The notes under the pieces: model-generated
The model's database searches: none
Seen by the model: the letters and a program-made list of their open reading frames with translations, nothing else
What the model was told of the DNA's origin: nothing
Shown: one piece after another, positions 9,408 to 19,186 of the stretch
How positions within the stretch are numbered: the first letter of the stretch is position 1
How the letters are laid out: every line of letters starts with the position of its first letter
Source: Paenalcaligenes hominis
Lineage (GTDB): Bacteria; Pseudomonadota; Gammaproteobacteria; Burkholderiales; Burkholderiaceae_B
DNA length: 64,000 nt
Direction: 5' to 3'
Assembly: GCF_011927625.1 (NCBI RefSeq)
Contig: NZ_JAATIZ010000001.1
Span: 372,001 to 436,000, forward strand
Position numbers and translations under genes: made by a program

Positions 9408-12400
9408 ATGGATTCTCTTCTTTTACACGCGCAAGACCTTGCACAGCAGGCTTGCGCGCCTTTTTTATCTATTCCTAAACGTATTGCGTATGTAGTGAGC
9501 CATGGGCAAAGCTATGCCAGCAATGGCTATGCGGTACGAACCCAAGGCATTGCGCAGGCATTAAATGAGCACGGTTTTGAGACCTTGTGTTTTGTACGCC
9601 CAGGTAGGCCATGGAGCGTAGACAAGACACGTTCCATTCAGATAGCGCCAGAGGTAAAAGTAAAAGGAGTGCGTTATATCCATACGCGCCAAACTGCGGA
9701 TAGCCGTGACGAAGTAGCTGAACTAGAGAACGACGTTCAACGCTATATAGAGCTGTTCAAAGTGTACAGACCCGAAGTGGTGATTGCCGCCTCAAATTAC
9801 AAAGTGGGTTTACCCGCGTGGGTAGCAGCACAACGTTTAGGCTTGCCTTTTTATAATGAGGTGCGCGGATTTTGGGAGTTATCTAAAGATGCGCGTGAAC
9901 CTGGTTACGCGAACACAGCGGCATTTAAAAAAGAACAAGAACGAGATACCTTTGTAGCGCAGCAGGCAGTACACGTCTTTACTTTAAACCAACCCATGAA
10001 AGATGAGTTGGTGCGCAGAGGCGTAGAGACAAACAAAATTCAGCTAGTGTCCAACGGTGTGAGTGAACTACCCGAAATAAAACCAGCAGACCCTGAGTTG
10101 CAACGAAAACTTGGCATTAATGCTGGGGATAAGGTGATTGGCTATGTGGGTAGCCTCAGCGCCTATGAAGGTCTGGATCTACTGCTCGATGCCTGCACCG
10201 AACTGGTGCAAAACGGCGAAAAACTCAAGCTGCTACTGGTGGGGGATAGCCAGCCCCTCATAGGTGATTCAGCTGTCTACCTAGCCGATGCCGGTCTCAA
10301 GACAGCCCCTCCGTGGCTGATTCAGGTCGGACGGGTGCCCCATGCCCAAGTGGTGGACTACTACGCCCTGTTGGATGCGGTGGTGATTCCCCGCAAGCCC
10401 CTGGCGGTGTGTAAGCTGGTGCCGCCCATGAAAGCCGCCGAGGCCCTGGTCTACAGCAAGCGACTGGTGGTCTCGGATGTGGAGCCGCTGGCCGAGTACG
10501 CTGCCAAATACGACGGCGTGTTGAGTTTCGAGGCTGGCAGTACCAAAAGCCTGACCACAGCCCTTCAGAGGTCACTGAAGCTGCCTGGGCCGAAGCCGAG
10601 TGCTGAGCAGCTGCTCTCCGCGTATACCGAGCTGATGGTGAAGGCGCTGAAGGGGGAGGGGAGTGCTATGGGGCAGAAGGTGATAGTTGAGGCGCAAGCC
10701 AAGCCGACCGAGTCGATAAAGTTGCAAGCAGCAACCAAGGCTGCTACTGCGACGCCTATGAAGAAACCGGCTGTTGAGTCGCAAGCTGTTTTTGCAACTG
10801 ACGTTAAGCCAGGTACCGGTGAGTTTCACCACGCTATTCCTGTCGTTTTGCCAGGAAGTAGTACACCTATTTGGTATCACATACCGGTACAACCAGGCCA
10901 GAGGTTAGAGATATGCGTTGCAACGAAGTTTCTTAACATCAAGGAAAAAGATTGGCGAAAAGCCGTTCTGTTGCTTAAGGGCTTGGATAGTAAGGGAGAG
11001 ATGGCCGATAAGCCCTTTGAAGGTATGTCAAAGTCAAGCTACTTCCATGCCAGCTTTAAATATCTCCCGGATACTGGTGCAGCGCTTAAAAAGCAGCACT
11101 CCTTGACTGTGCCTGAAGGTGTTTTTGGGATTCAGGTGGGGCTGTGTTGTTTTAAAATAAAGCATGGGGAAAAGGTTTTCGTCAACGAACTTTCCGTGAA
11201 GCCAGTCAGCACGGCTGCATCTGAAGAAAGCAGTCTAAAGGATGGTAGCCAAGTAAGCTATGTCACGGCTAGCCAGTGGTATAACGATGAAGGAAGGCTG
11301 AAAGAGCCACTGCAAGTCATGGAAGTGTTGCACCAAAGTGGGAAACTTCATGGTAAAAGTCAGCTTAACTTGCTGAAAAAGTTGCAAGGATTTTCTCGGT
11401 TGCAGGGTGGGTTTCATGTGCCTTTACGCCGCCCTGCTATTGCTACCTCTACTCAACCTAAGCATGTATTGTATTGTTTGCACCAATCAGTTCCATACAC
11501 AACCAATGGTTACTCTACACGTTCACATGGCGTCGCAGTTGGTTTGCAGCAATCAGGATTCAAGGTGCGGGTTACTACGCGGCTAGGGTTCCCATGGGAT
11601 GCGGGAGTTTCTGGTCTTGATCAGAAGAATGGTAAGGCTGAGCTGGAGGGAGTCACTTACGTAGCGGCTGACGGAACTCGGTTAGCAGATACCGCTTTAG
11701 ATGAGTATTTGAGAAATACGGCGGATCATTTTGAAAGTGAGGCTAGAAAATTCGGAGCTGAAGCCATTGCTGCGGCCTCGAATCATATTACGGCATTACC
11801 GGCACTCATAGCAGCGCGTCGTCTGGGCCTGCCGTTCGTCTATGAAGTGCGCGGCTTGTGGGAAGTCACCCAAGCTTCCATTCAGCCGGGGTGGGCCGGC
11901 TCAGAACGCTATCAGTTGATGCGTGAGCTGGAGCAGCAGGCAGCGCTCGAAGCGGATCTGGTGATTACCCTTACTGAAGAGCTGGCTGACGAGCTGGCCA
12001 ACTGGGGCGTGCCCCGAGAGCGCATCGGAGTGGTGCCTAACGCGGTTAACGCAGAGCGCTTCCAGCCCATGGCCGCGGATACCGCCATTGTCAAGGAGCT
12101 CAAGCTCAAACCTGACGTTCCCGTGATCGGCTATGCGGGTAGCGCTGTAGCCTACGAGGGTCTGGAACTGCTGATGGAGGCCATGGCTACCCTCAAGAAG
12201 ATCGGCCAGGTCTTTACCTTTGTGCTGGTGGGCGATGGCAGGGTGATTGAAACCGTCAAGGCCAAGGCAAAAGCGCTAGGCATTGAAGGAGAGTGCCGCT
12301 TTATTGGTCGCGTGCCCTTCGAGCAGGTGCCGCGCTATCTATCTTGTATGGATATCCTGCCCATCCCACGGCTCTCGTCGGCGGTTACCGAAATGGTCTC

Positions 12401-14426
12401 TGCCCTCAAACCGCTTGAAGCCATGGCTATGGGCAAGGCCCTGGTGCTCTCGGATGTCTCCCCGCACACCACTATGGCCGGTCCGAACGGTGAGCGTGCG
12501 CGACTGTTCACCAAGGACAGCGCCAAGGCTCTGTCTGATGCCCTGCTGGCGCTGATCAACAGCCCCGAGGAGCGCAAGCGTCTAGGCCAGGCCGCCCGTA
12601 GTTGGATAGAGAGCCAACGGACCTGGAAGCATGTGAGCAACCGCTATGCTGGATTCATCGAAGAGGTAATAAGTGATGCATCCAGTGCAAGAGCGAGCAT
12701 GACGAAGCGCGCGCTTAGTATCAAAAATCCGGATAAAACCCTCTCGGCTATTTCTATTCTTGACGAAATATCTGAGGAGTGCTGGAAGTACGAGTTTAAG
12801 CAATACTTGGTCAGTCGAAACCAGTATGGTGATCAGGTTAGGGCTTCCAAAGCAGATTTTTGCTTTATAGAAAGCTGTTGGAAAGGTAATAGGGGGGCTT
12901 GGCAGTATGCCTTCACTTCTCCAGGGTTGAAGCATAAAAACTCGAAAGCATTGCTGGACCTTCTTCCGAAGGTGAAAGAAAAAATGCCGCTTCTTTTCTG
13001 GAATAAAGAAGATCCGATGCACTATGAGAAGTTTTTGCCTATTGCCAAGTATGCCGATGTAATATTTACCACAGACTCAAACAAGGTTCCAGAATACAAG
13101 AGGGACGTTCCGGGGGCTGAGGTTTATGCAGTGCCTTTTGCGGCACAGCAAAATATTTGTAACCCTTCTGGGAGATTTCGCTTTGAGCCTGAGTCTGTAT
13201 GCTTCGCAGGCTCTTATTACAGTGTAGGTCACGATGAACGGAAGCGGCAAATGCATGCGCTTCTCCCTTCAATCATTGAGTTCAAAGGTGCTATCTACGA
13301 CCGTTTCTCCAAGCTGGACAACGAAAGATATAAATTCCCGGAAGAGTTTCAGCCTTACATCAGAGACTCGGTTCCCTTTGATGAGGTAGTGAAGCTCTAT
13401 AAACAGTTTAAGGTGTTCTTGAATGTAAACACTATTGTCGACTCGCCTACGATGATGTCTCGGCGTGTCTATGAGCTGCTGGCATGTGGTACACCTGTTG
13501 TGTCTACACCCTCCCGTGCGATTGAAGAGCAGTTCTCAGGTATCGTCCATATGGCGAACGATGCCCAAGAGGCTAACGAGATCATCGAGAAGCTACTGAC
13601 GGATGAACACTATTGGGATAGAACATCACACCTTGGTTATCGTGAGGTGATGAAAAAACATACCTATGCGCATCGGTATCAGGAAATAAGGAAATCTCTC
13701 GGCTATAAAGAAAACCTGTCGGAACCTCTTGTTAGTATCGTGACCTGTACCAGAAGACCCCACATGAGTGAACGCTTTGTTGAAAATGTAGCCCGTCAAA
13801 ATCATAAAAACCTAGAGCTGATTCTTTGGTTGCAGGACTTCTCATCGCAGGACGTTGAGAAGCTACAGTCATTACTCCATAGCAAAGTAAAAAATGCCAA
13901 GAGGATAGAGCTAGTCGAGGACAACTCCGACAAGACTCTTGGTCAAAGGTTTAATGCCGCAGCCGGGTTGGCGAAAGGCGATTACATTGCCAAGATGGAT
14001 GATGATGACTTCTATTTTGAGCATTACCTGTCTGACATGCTGATTCCCTTCTCATTTGGGGACTATGCAATGGTAGGGAAGCGGGAGGTCTTCATGTATC
14101 TCTCTGGAAGTAATAAACTAATACGCAGATTCCCTGGTCAGAGGCATATGGAATTTAATTTTGTCGCGGGCCCAACCTTTGTGATTAAGAAATCGGTGTT
14201 TGATGAAATAGGATTCGAGAGCCGAAACACCGGTGAGGATAGTTCTTTCCTCAAGAATGTCATTGAGAAAAAATACAAGATCTATGCAGCCGATCCGTTC
14301 AATTTTATCCAGTTTAGGGCTTCTGGAGGAGGTCATACTTGGGGGGAGTCTGATGACTACTTCATCTCGAACCCTCAAGTCAAAGTTGAGGCCGATGAAT
14401 TTGACACTAAACTTGTGGACCTTTAA
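9408..14426 (+). CDS. Giant four-module glycosyltransferase (GT4-GT4-CgeB-like-GT2)
   Basis: A 1672-aa single reading frame. Module 1, residues ~20-430, is a GT4 enzyme (VIGYVGSLSAYEG near 243). Residues ~440-680 are a linker that looks beta-sandwich-like. Module 2, ~684-1090, is a second GT4 enzyme; its N terminus (NGYSTRSHG) and VIGYAGS-x-x-AYEG near 906 mirror module 1, so it arose by duplication. Module 3, ~1110-1440, resembles CgeB/GT1-2-type transferases (YELLACGTPVVSTPS). Module 4, ~1443-1672, is GT2 (SIVTCTRRPH, with the acidic MDDDDF motif near 1531). Such multi-catalytic proteins build several linkages of a repeat unit. Base composition is patchy: hand counts give about 65% GC at 10441-10500 and 12421-12480 but 37% at 13021-13080, which suggests a mosaic origin. 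Confidence 0.85.
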   Translation: MDSLLLHAQDLAQQACAPFLSIPKRIAYVVSHGQSYASNGYAVRTQGIAQALNEHGFETLCFVRPGRPWSVDKTRSIQIAPEVKVKGVRYIHTRQTADSRDEVAELENDVQRYIELFKVYRPEVVIAASNYKVGLPAWVAAQRLGLPFYNEVRGFWELSKDAREPGYANTAAFKKEQERDTFVAQQAVHVFTLNQPMKDELVRRGVETNKIQLVSNGVSELPEIKPADPELQRKLGINAGDKVIGYVGSLSAYEGLDLLLDACTELVQNGEKLKLLLVGDSQPLIGDSAVYLADAGLKTAPPWLIQVGRVPHAQVVDYYALLDAVVIPRKPLAVCKLVPPMKAAEALVYSKRLVVSDVEPLAEYAAKYDGVLSFEAGSTKSLTTALQRSLKLPGPKPSAEQLLSAYTELMVKALKGEGSAMGQKVIVEAQAKPTESIKLQAATKAATATPMKKPAVESQAVFATDVKPGTGEFHHAIPVVLPGSSTPIWYHIPVQPGQRLEICVATKFLNIKEKDWRKAVLLLKGLDSKGEMADKPFEGMSKSSYFHASFKYLPDTGAALKKQHSLTVPEGVFGIQVGLCCFKIKHGEKVFVNELSVKPVSTAASEESSLKDGSQVSYVTASQWYNDEGRLKEPLQVMEVLHQSGKLHGKSQLNLLKKLQGFSRLQGGFHVPLRRPAIATSTQPKHVLYCLHQSVPYTTNGYSTRSHGVAVGLQQSGFKVRVTTRLGFPWDAGVSGLDQKNGKAELEGVTYVAADGTRLADTALDEYLRNTADHFESEARKFGAEAIAAASNHITALPALIAARRLGLPFVYEVRGLWEVTQASIQPGWAGSERYQLMRELEQQAALEADLVITLTEELADELANWGVPRERIGVVPNAVNAERFQPMAADTAIVKELKLKPDVPVIGYAGSAVAYEGLELLMEAMATLKKIGQVFTFVLVGDGRVIETVKAKAKALGIEGECRFIGRVPFEQVPRYLSCMDILPIPRLSSAVTEMVSALKPLEAMAMGKALVLSDVSPHTTMAGPNGERARLFTKDSAKALSDALLALINSPEERKRLGQAARSWIESQRTWKHVSNRYAGFIEEVISDASSARASMTKRALSIKNPDKTLSAISILDEISEECWKYEFKQYLVSRNQYGDQVRASKADFCFIESCWKGNRGAWQYAFTSPGLKHKNSKALLDLLPKVKEKMPLLFWNKEDPMHYEKFLPIAKYADVIFTTDSNKVPEYKRDVPGAEVYAVPFAAQQNICNPSGRFRFEPESVCFAGSYYSVGHDERKRQMHALLPSIIEFKGAIYDRFSKLDNERYKFPEEFQPYIRDSVPFDEVVKLYKQFKVFLNVNTIVDSPTMMSRRVYELLACGTPVVSTPSRAIEEQFSGIVHMANDAQEANEIIEKLLTDEHYWDRTSHLGYREVMKKHTYAHRYQEIRKSLGYKENLSEPLVSIVTCTRRPHMSERFVENVARQNHKNLELILWLQDFSSQDVEKLQSLLHSKVKNAKRIELVEDNSDKTLGQRFNAAAGLAKGDYIAKMDDDDFYFEHYLSDMLIPFSFGDYAMVGKREVFMYLSGSNKLIRRFPGQRHMEFNFVAGPTFVIKKSVFDEIGFESRNTGEDSSFLKNVIEKKYKIYAADPFNFIQFRASGGGHTWGESDDYFISNPQVKVEADEFDTKLVDL

Positions 14427-14428
14427 TA

Positions 14429-15970
14429 GTGAAAAATCTTGATTTTTATAACTATGACTTGCTTTCAGGGATTGATAAAAAGCTGTTAGCGTCACTGGCT
14501 GATGATGAAGCATGTTTGCGAAAAGGAACTCCGGTTTTTAAGATTAGGGTTCCTTTTGATTGGGCGCAAAATCCTCATAACGACTCTAATTGGTGTTTTC
14601 AGCTCCACTGTTGGAGGATGGGGGATAAGTGGCTCCGTGAGTATTTTGAAACCGGCAGTTTTGATGCTTTAAGAAAGACATTTCCTATCGTTGAAGACTG
14701 GTATAGGTTTCATGTTAAAAAACATGGCACCTCTGATTACTCGTGGTATGACATGTCGGCGGGGATCAGGGCGGCACGTATCGCGTTCTATTTGTCCGTG
14801 ACAAAAGAGGCAAAAAACCATTTTTCTTCTGATGAGCTCAATAGGCTCGCTTTTTGCCTAGATGAGCTGGCAAAAGAGCATGTTAGCTTCCTAACAAAAG
14901 ACAAGAATCTGCATAAGGGCAACCATGGCATCTTTCAACTCCATGGTCTAGCATTACTTGCTTCTTATCTTCAAGATAATAGTGCCATGGCGTATGCTAA
15001 CGATCGATTTGATAGGATCATGGGCTCTCAATTCACTAAAAACGGTTTGCATACCGAGAACTCTCCTGAGTATCACTTCTTCGTTTTAAACTTGATTGAA
15101 AGGCTTAAGCTTGACGAACTGTTCTCTCAGTCGCTTCCGTTGAGTGTATTAAAGAAAGCTAATAGTATAAGAAAATGGTTAGCTATGCCTGATGGCCGTT
15201 TGGCTACTTTTGGGGATACCTCATCACGATCGAAATGGCCTAGCACTATTAACTCGAAAGCTTCAATAAAAAGCAATAGTGGTGATCATTTCGTCAAAGA
15301 TATGTCTGAAGATGGTCTCCTGGTTGTTAGAAATAATATGGAAAAACCAGACTATTTCGCTACAACATTTTCTGGGCATAGCTATGTGCATAAGCATGCT
15401 GATGTAGGGCAGATTGTTTTTTGGTATAAAGGCGTGCAGTTTCTTTCGGATCCTGGGAAGTACATCTACGGAAAATCAGTAGAACGTGACAGAGTGGTTT
15501 CGGCAATTTCGCACGGTGTGATTGATTCATACCCTACAACATTACATCCTACAGATGTTAAACTCTCTCATTCTGGGTCATACAAACTTGGATTATGTTA
15601 TGACGAGGAAAAAATTACTTTTTCAGTTGCGTTTTATGATAAAAAAAACGGTGCTTATGTTCGTCATATAAATTATTGTCCCGGAAACTATCTTTTAATT
15701 AGAGACATCGCTTATAGAGAGCAAGGCCTATATGCATCGCGTCTAAAATTTAATGGTTCCCTTAAAGTCGATAAAAATGGTGCTGGATATATTTTGCATG
15801 ATCCAGCTTCGGGTGTGAAGGTTACTTTGTATGGTGCATGTCAAGTGACTTTAAAGAGAAATGATTTTGGCCTCTCGAGAGAGTATGGTGTAATTGAGCC
15901 AGCATGGGTTTTTGAGGCTATTTTAAGCTCTGGTGAGTTTTGTGAATGGCGCATAAATCTTGAACGTTAA
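14429..15970 (+). CDS. Heparinase II/III-like polysaccharide lyase-type protein
   Basis: A 513-aa protein starting at GTG, two bases after the previous stop. Residues ~60-280 are helical, as in the alpha-toroid of heparinase II/III-type proteins (YDMSAGIRAARIAFYL, HKGNHGIFQ, GLHTENSPEYH). Residues ~300-510 are the beta-sandwich part (HADVGQIVFWYKG, SDPGKYIYG). These enzymes cleave uronic-acid-containing polysaccharides by beta elimination; a wecC-dependent polymer would contain a uronic acid, so this may trim or edit the capsule. No signal peptide is visible, so it would act in the cytoplasm or have a non-lyase role. Confidence 0.72.
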   Translation: MKNLDFYNYDLLSGIDKKLLASLADDEACLRKGTPVFKIRVPFDWAQNPHNDSNWCFQLHCWRMGDKWLREYFETGSFDALRKTFPIVEDWYRFHVKKHGTSDYSWYDMSAGIRAARIAFYLSVTKEAKNHFSSDELNRLAFCLDELAKEHVSFLTKDKNLHKGNHGIFQLHGLALLASYLQDNSAMAYANDRFDRIMGSQFTKNGLHTENSPEYHFFVLNLIERLKLDELFSQSLPLSVLKKANSIRKWLAMPDGRLATFGDTSSRSKWPSTINSKASIKSNSGDHFVKDMSEDGLLVVRNNMEKPDYFATTFSGHSYVHKHADVGQIVFWYKGVQFLSDPGKYIYGKSVERDRVVSAISHGVIDSYPTTLHPTDVKLSHSGSYKLGLCYDEEKITFSVAFYDKKNGAYVRHINYCPGNYLLIRDIAYREQGLYASRLKFNGSLKVDKNGAGYILHDPASGVKVTLYGACQVTLKRNDFGLSREYGVIEPAWVFEAILSSGEFCEWRINLER

Positions 15971-16007
15971 TTTTAGCTAATGAAAGTTTTTGAGTGCTGG
16001 AGATAGT

Positions 16008-16847
16008 ATGAAGTTAAAGGCTGGCGAGAATAAAGTTAGCGTAGCTAATGGTGAGTTTAGTTTTTATTATGAAGAAAGCAAAAGTCCAACATCGAAATTG
16101 GCTATTTTTTTTCCTGGTGCTTATAATAGGGAAAAAGGTGCTGTTCAATATCAAAGGTTTAGTTGGTTAGTTGACTATTCCAGTGCAATGCACTGTATTT
16201 CATTATCTGATCCCACGATTAATGAAGAAAATGACATTTCTACCGGGTGGTTTCAGGGAAGACGCGGCGAGTTCTGTCCTGTAACCGCTGTTCCTGAGTT
16301 AATTAATAAAATTAAGGCGATGCTCGGCATTGTAAATATTGAGGTTTTTTTCTTTGGATCTTCAGCAGGTGGTTTTTCTGCTCTGAAAGCTTCTGAATAT
16401 GTTGATAATATAATAGTGGTAGTGATCAATCCTCAAGTTTACCTTGCTCGATATCTTAGGCATAGATTAGAACCTATGCTTAAATATAGTTATGGTTTTT
16501 CCTTTTCTGAAATAGGTGCTGAAGATAAAAGGTTTAGTTTTAGCGTCGATGAAGAAAAGATATCTTCTGGATGCAAGAAATATTATATATTTCAGAATTC
16601 TTGTGATGATCATCATGTTATTAATCATGCTGGCCAGCTCTTAATAAATCATCCTCAGATAGTGCATAAAAGTGAAGTCCAAGATAATTTAGTAAATCTG
16701 GATTCTCTTGTTTTGGTGGCTGGTAAAATAAATTTAATTTCCTATGCAGATCCGGCTACAGGTCACTCCCCTCCGTCGCGAAAAGACACCAGAAAAATAA
16801 TAGAAACTATTTTATCTAAGTCTTGCAATCCGGCAATAAATAGGTAG
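16008..16847 (+). CDS. Alpha/beta-hydrolase-like protein of the capsule locus
   Basis: A 279-aa protein. I choose the ATG at 16008 over the TTG at 15990 because a GGAGA site lies just before it. The core shows FFFGSSAGGFSALK, a nucleophile-elbow-like GxSxGG, and a late GHSPP that could supply the histidine. No signal peptide. Similar short hydrolase-like proteins are common in capsule clusters of proteobacteria, but I cannot name an activity. The gene is AT-rich compared with the GT4 genes around it, hinting at separate acquisition. A 185-bp gap follows in which I see no gene. Confidence 0.6.
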   Translation: MKLKAGENKVSVANGEFSFYYEESKSPTSKLAIFFPGAYNREKGAVQYQRFSWLVDYSSAMHCISLSDPTINEENDISTGWFQGRRGEFCPVTAVPELINKIKAMLGIVNIEVFFFGSSAGGFSALKASEYVDNIIVVVINPQVYLARYLRHRLEPMLKYSYGFSFSEIGAEDKRFSFSVDEEKISSGCKKYYIFQNSCDDHHVINHAGQLLINHPQIVHKSEVQDNLVNLDSLVLVAGKINLISYADPATGHSPPSRKDTRKIIETILSKSCNPAINR

Positions 16848-17032
16848 CACCTAGGATGTACAGGACTCCTGAGGATGGACGAGGCATATTTAGTGGACAT
16901 TTCGCGGTGTAATCACTTTCGTGAGTTTTTCCTTAGAGATTGGGTAGCTGTTAATTGATTGAGCTACTCCAAGAGAACAGAATTAATGTGGCTGTAGGCT
17001 AGGCTGTGTTGTAAAAGTATAGGGGTTGGGTC

Positions 17033-19060
17033 GTGCATGTTGTAATACCGGTTTTTTTTAAAGCTTCACACGGAGGACTGCACGAGAATGTTCTCGCAGC
17101 TGCTCGATTCTTGGTCAACTATGGTCATAAAGCCACGATTGTTTGTCCCGCTGGTTCATTTTCTGACTCGCTGGCAAATTATTGTATTGGGGTTATTCGA
17201 ACGGATTACACAGATCTTAATGCCACAATTAATGAGGCTTTGAAGCTTCATGCTGCTGACTCAGTTGATTTGGTACATGCGCATCCCTTTGCTTCTCGTA
17301 AGTTCGGTTTAGCATTAGCTGAACAGTTAGACGTGCCCTTAGTGCTAACGTTTCATGGCAAATATACTGACAACCTACCTCGTTATATTGATAAAGTATC
17401 GACAGTGTTAACAGTGTCATCGGGTGTCCGTGATTATTTGCTGAATGAGAAAGCGGGAAGCCCAGAAAAATTTCAAGTAGTGCCTAATGTTCCCGATACG
17501 GATTTTTTTCAGCCGCTCCTAGATAAGCCCCAAAGTAACGAGGGAAAGCTGAAGGCTGCTTTAGTATCACGTCTCGATAAAGACAAAGACTTCATTTTAG
17601 ATGTCTTTTGCGATGCTGTTGAGTATGCTGGCAAACATTACTCAGGAGAGATAACTTGGGTTGTTGTAGGCGATGGTACACAAACGGAGTCGTTCCGATC
17701 CCGCTTGGAAGTCGTTCGTGGTGGTAATACTATCGAGTTTAGAGGGTGGCTTGAAGATGAGGTACTCCGCAGCGCTTATCAATCGAGTGACTTTGTCTTT
17801 GCGCCTGGGCGTTGTGCTTTAGAGGCTATGAGTTGCGGAGTACCCGTTATTGCTGTGGGCAGCAAGAGCTACTGTGGTTTAGTAAACGCGAATACTTGGC
17901 AGCAAGGTGTATATTCTAACTTTGGCGGCGTGGGGAATCAGCACAGGGACTACAAGCCTGAAATGGTGCACAGTGATCTGAGTAGCCTCCTGACCTCGAA
18001 AAGCTATCGAGCGGGTCTCGGTGCTTTCGGTATTAAGATAATCCAACAGTTTTTTGATGCTCAGAAAGTGCATGAGCAACTGTTGGGTGTTTATCGTCTC
18101 GTCATCTTGTCTCATGCGCTAGGTAAGGGAGGAAGCGTTTCGGAGGCGTCCGGTGTAGAAAATAGTTTAGCAATATTAAAAAATAAGAAGATTGATACGA
18201 AATCAGAAGATAATATTGAGCAGCTCGAAAAAAAACTGTTAGCTGTGAGCAAAGAAAATGCAGCCAAGATCACTCGTGACCTGCTCATTGTTCAGAATCG
18301 TCTCTACGCACAGCTGGAAAGCCTCTCTTGGCTGCAGCGACGCTTGAGGATTAAGGGCCAGCTGCCTCCGTTGCGGGGTTGGGCGACCTCTCCTGACGTG
18401 TTGCTGCACTTGCAGACGCACATCATGGCTACACGTCCCCGAATCATTGTCGAGTTCGGTAGCGGTGCTTCTACGCTAGTGATTGCCGATGCCCTGCGCC
18501 AAAATGGTATAGGCAAGCTTATCTCCATAGAGCATAGCCACTACTACGGGGCCCAAACTCTTAGCACGCTGCAAGCGGAGTCTCTGGAAGACTGGGTCGA
18601 TCTGCGGATTGGCGAGCTGGAAGCCTGGGAGGGCGAACACCTGAACCCTGCAGATGCTGAGAAGGTCTCTCGCTGGTATTCAGTTTCACTGTTGGAGGGT
18701 GTCCATAATATCGATTTGCTGTGGGTGGGTGGTCTACCTGGGGCAACATGTTTATACAGTCGTTATCCAGCTTTACCGACCTTAGCTAGTCAATTGTCTG
18801 TGCATGCGGAGGTATGGATGGACGACACAACTCGCCAAGAGGAACAAGATATTTGTGAGCGCTGGGCTAAGGATTATGGCTTCGAGTTGGATTACCTTCC
18901 ATTAGAAAAAGGATTGGGACGTTTAAGACGTATTAGGTTATCAGATCATGTTGTGTCCTCTATACAAGAACAGCCAGTTTCTGTTGATGGCAATGAGATT
19001 TACTCCGAGCGAGTGATTGGGTTAGATTTTTCGTTACCCAATGATTCTCTTAGGGGATAG
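17033..19060 (+). CDS. GT4 glycosyltransferase fused to a methyltransferase-like domain
   Basis: A 675-aa protein with a GTG start. Residues ~1-350 form a GT4 enzyme: IPVFFKASHGGLHENV at the N terminus, HAHPFASR, VVGDG, and APGRCALEAMSCGVPVIAVG as the C-terminal donor-binding signature. A charged helical linker (~370-430) leads to a Rossmann methyltransferase-like domain (VEFGSGASTL near 473, then ISIEH). This domain is related to the C terminus of the protein at 4014-6596 (shared pattern: LxxxL-x-GWA-x-x-x-DV, then EFGSG-x-ST). Both likely act on the same glycan; methylation is inferred. Confidence 0.78.
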   Translation: MHVVIPVFFKASHGGLHENVLAAARFLVNYGHKATIVCPAGSFSDSLANYCIGVIRTDYTDLNATINEALKLHAADSVDLVHAHPFASRKFGLALAEQLDVPLVLTFHGKYTDNLPRYIDKVSTVLTVSSGVRDYLLNEKAGSPEKFQVVPNVPDTDFFQPLLDKPQSNEGKLKAALVSRLDKDKDFILDVFCDAVEYAGKHYSGEITWVVVGDGTQTESFRSRLEVVRGGNTIEFRGWLEDEVLRSAYQSSDFVFAPGRCALEAMSCGVPVIAVGSKSYCGLVNANTWQQGVYSNFGGVGNQHRDYKPEMVHSDLSSLLTSKSYRAGLGAFGIKIIQQFFDAQKVHEQLLGVYRLVILSHALGKGGSVSEASGVENSLAILKNKKIDTKSEDNIEQLEKKLLAVSKENAAKITRDLLIVQNRLYAQLESLSWLQRRLRIKGQLPPLRGWATSPDVLLHLQTHIMATRPRIIVEFGSGASTLVIADALRQNGIGKLISIEHSHYYGAQTLSTLQAESLEDWVDLRIGELEAWEGEHLNPADAEKVSRWYSVSLLEGVHNIDLLWVGGLPGATCLYSRYPALPTLASQLSVHAEVWMDDTTRQEEQDICERWAKDYGFELDYLPLEKGLGRLRRIRLSDHVVSSIQEQPVSVDGNEIYSERVIGLDFSLPNDSLRG

Positions 19061-19186
19061 CTCTCTATAGCTTGATTTTTTTGTTCATAGGGTGAAGTGC
19101 TTATTTGATTTTCACTTTATTGAAAAGCCTGCAAGCACTTATCTAATATGACTATTATAATTATTTAAATGTTTTGAAAAATCAAA

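Noticed and set aside
12582-13022. 146-codon frame on the minus strand in the giant glycosyltransferase gene
   Set aside because: It lies wholly within a well-supported coding frame and shows no recognisable domain or ribosome site.
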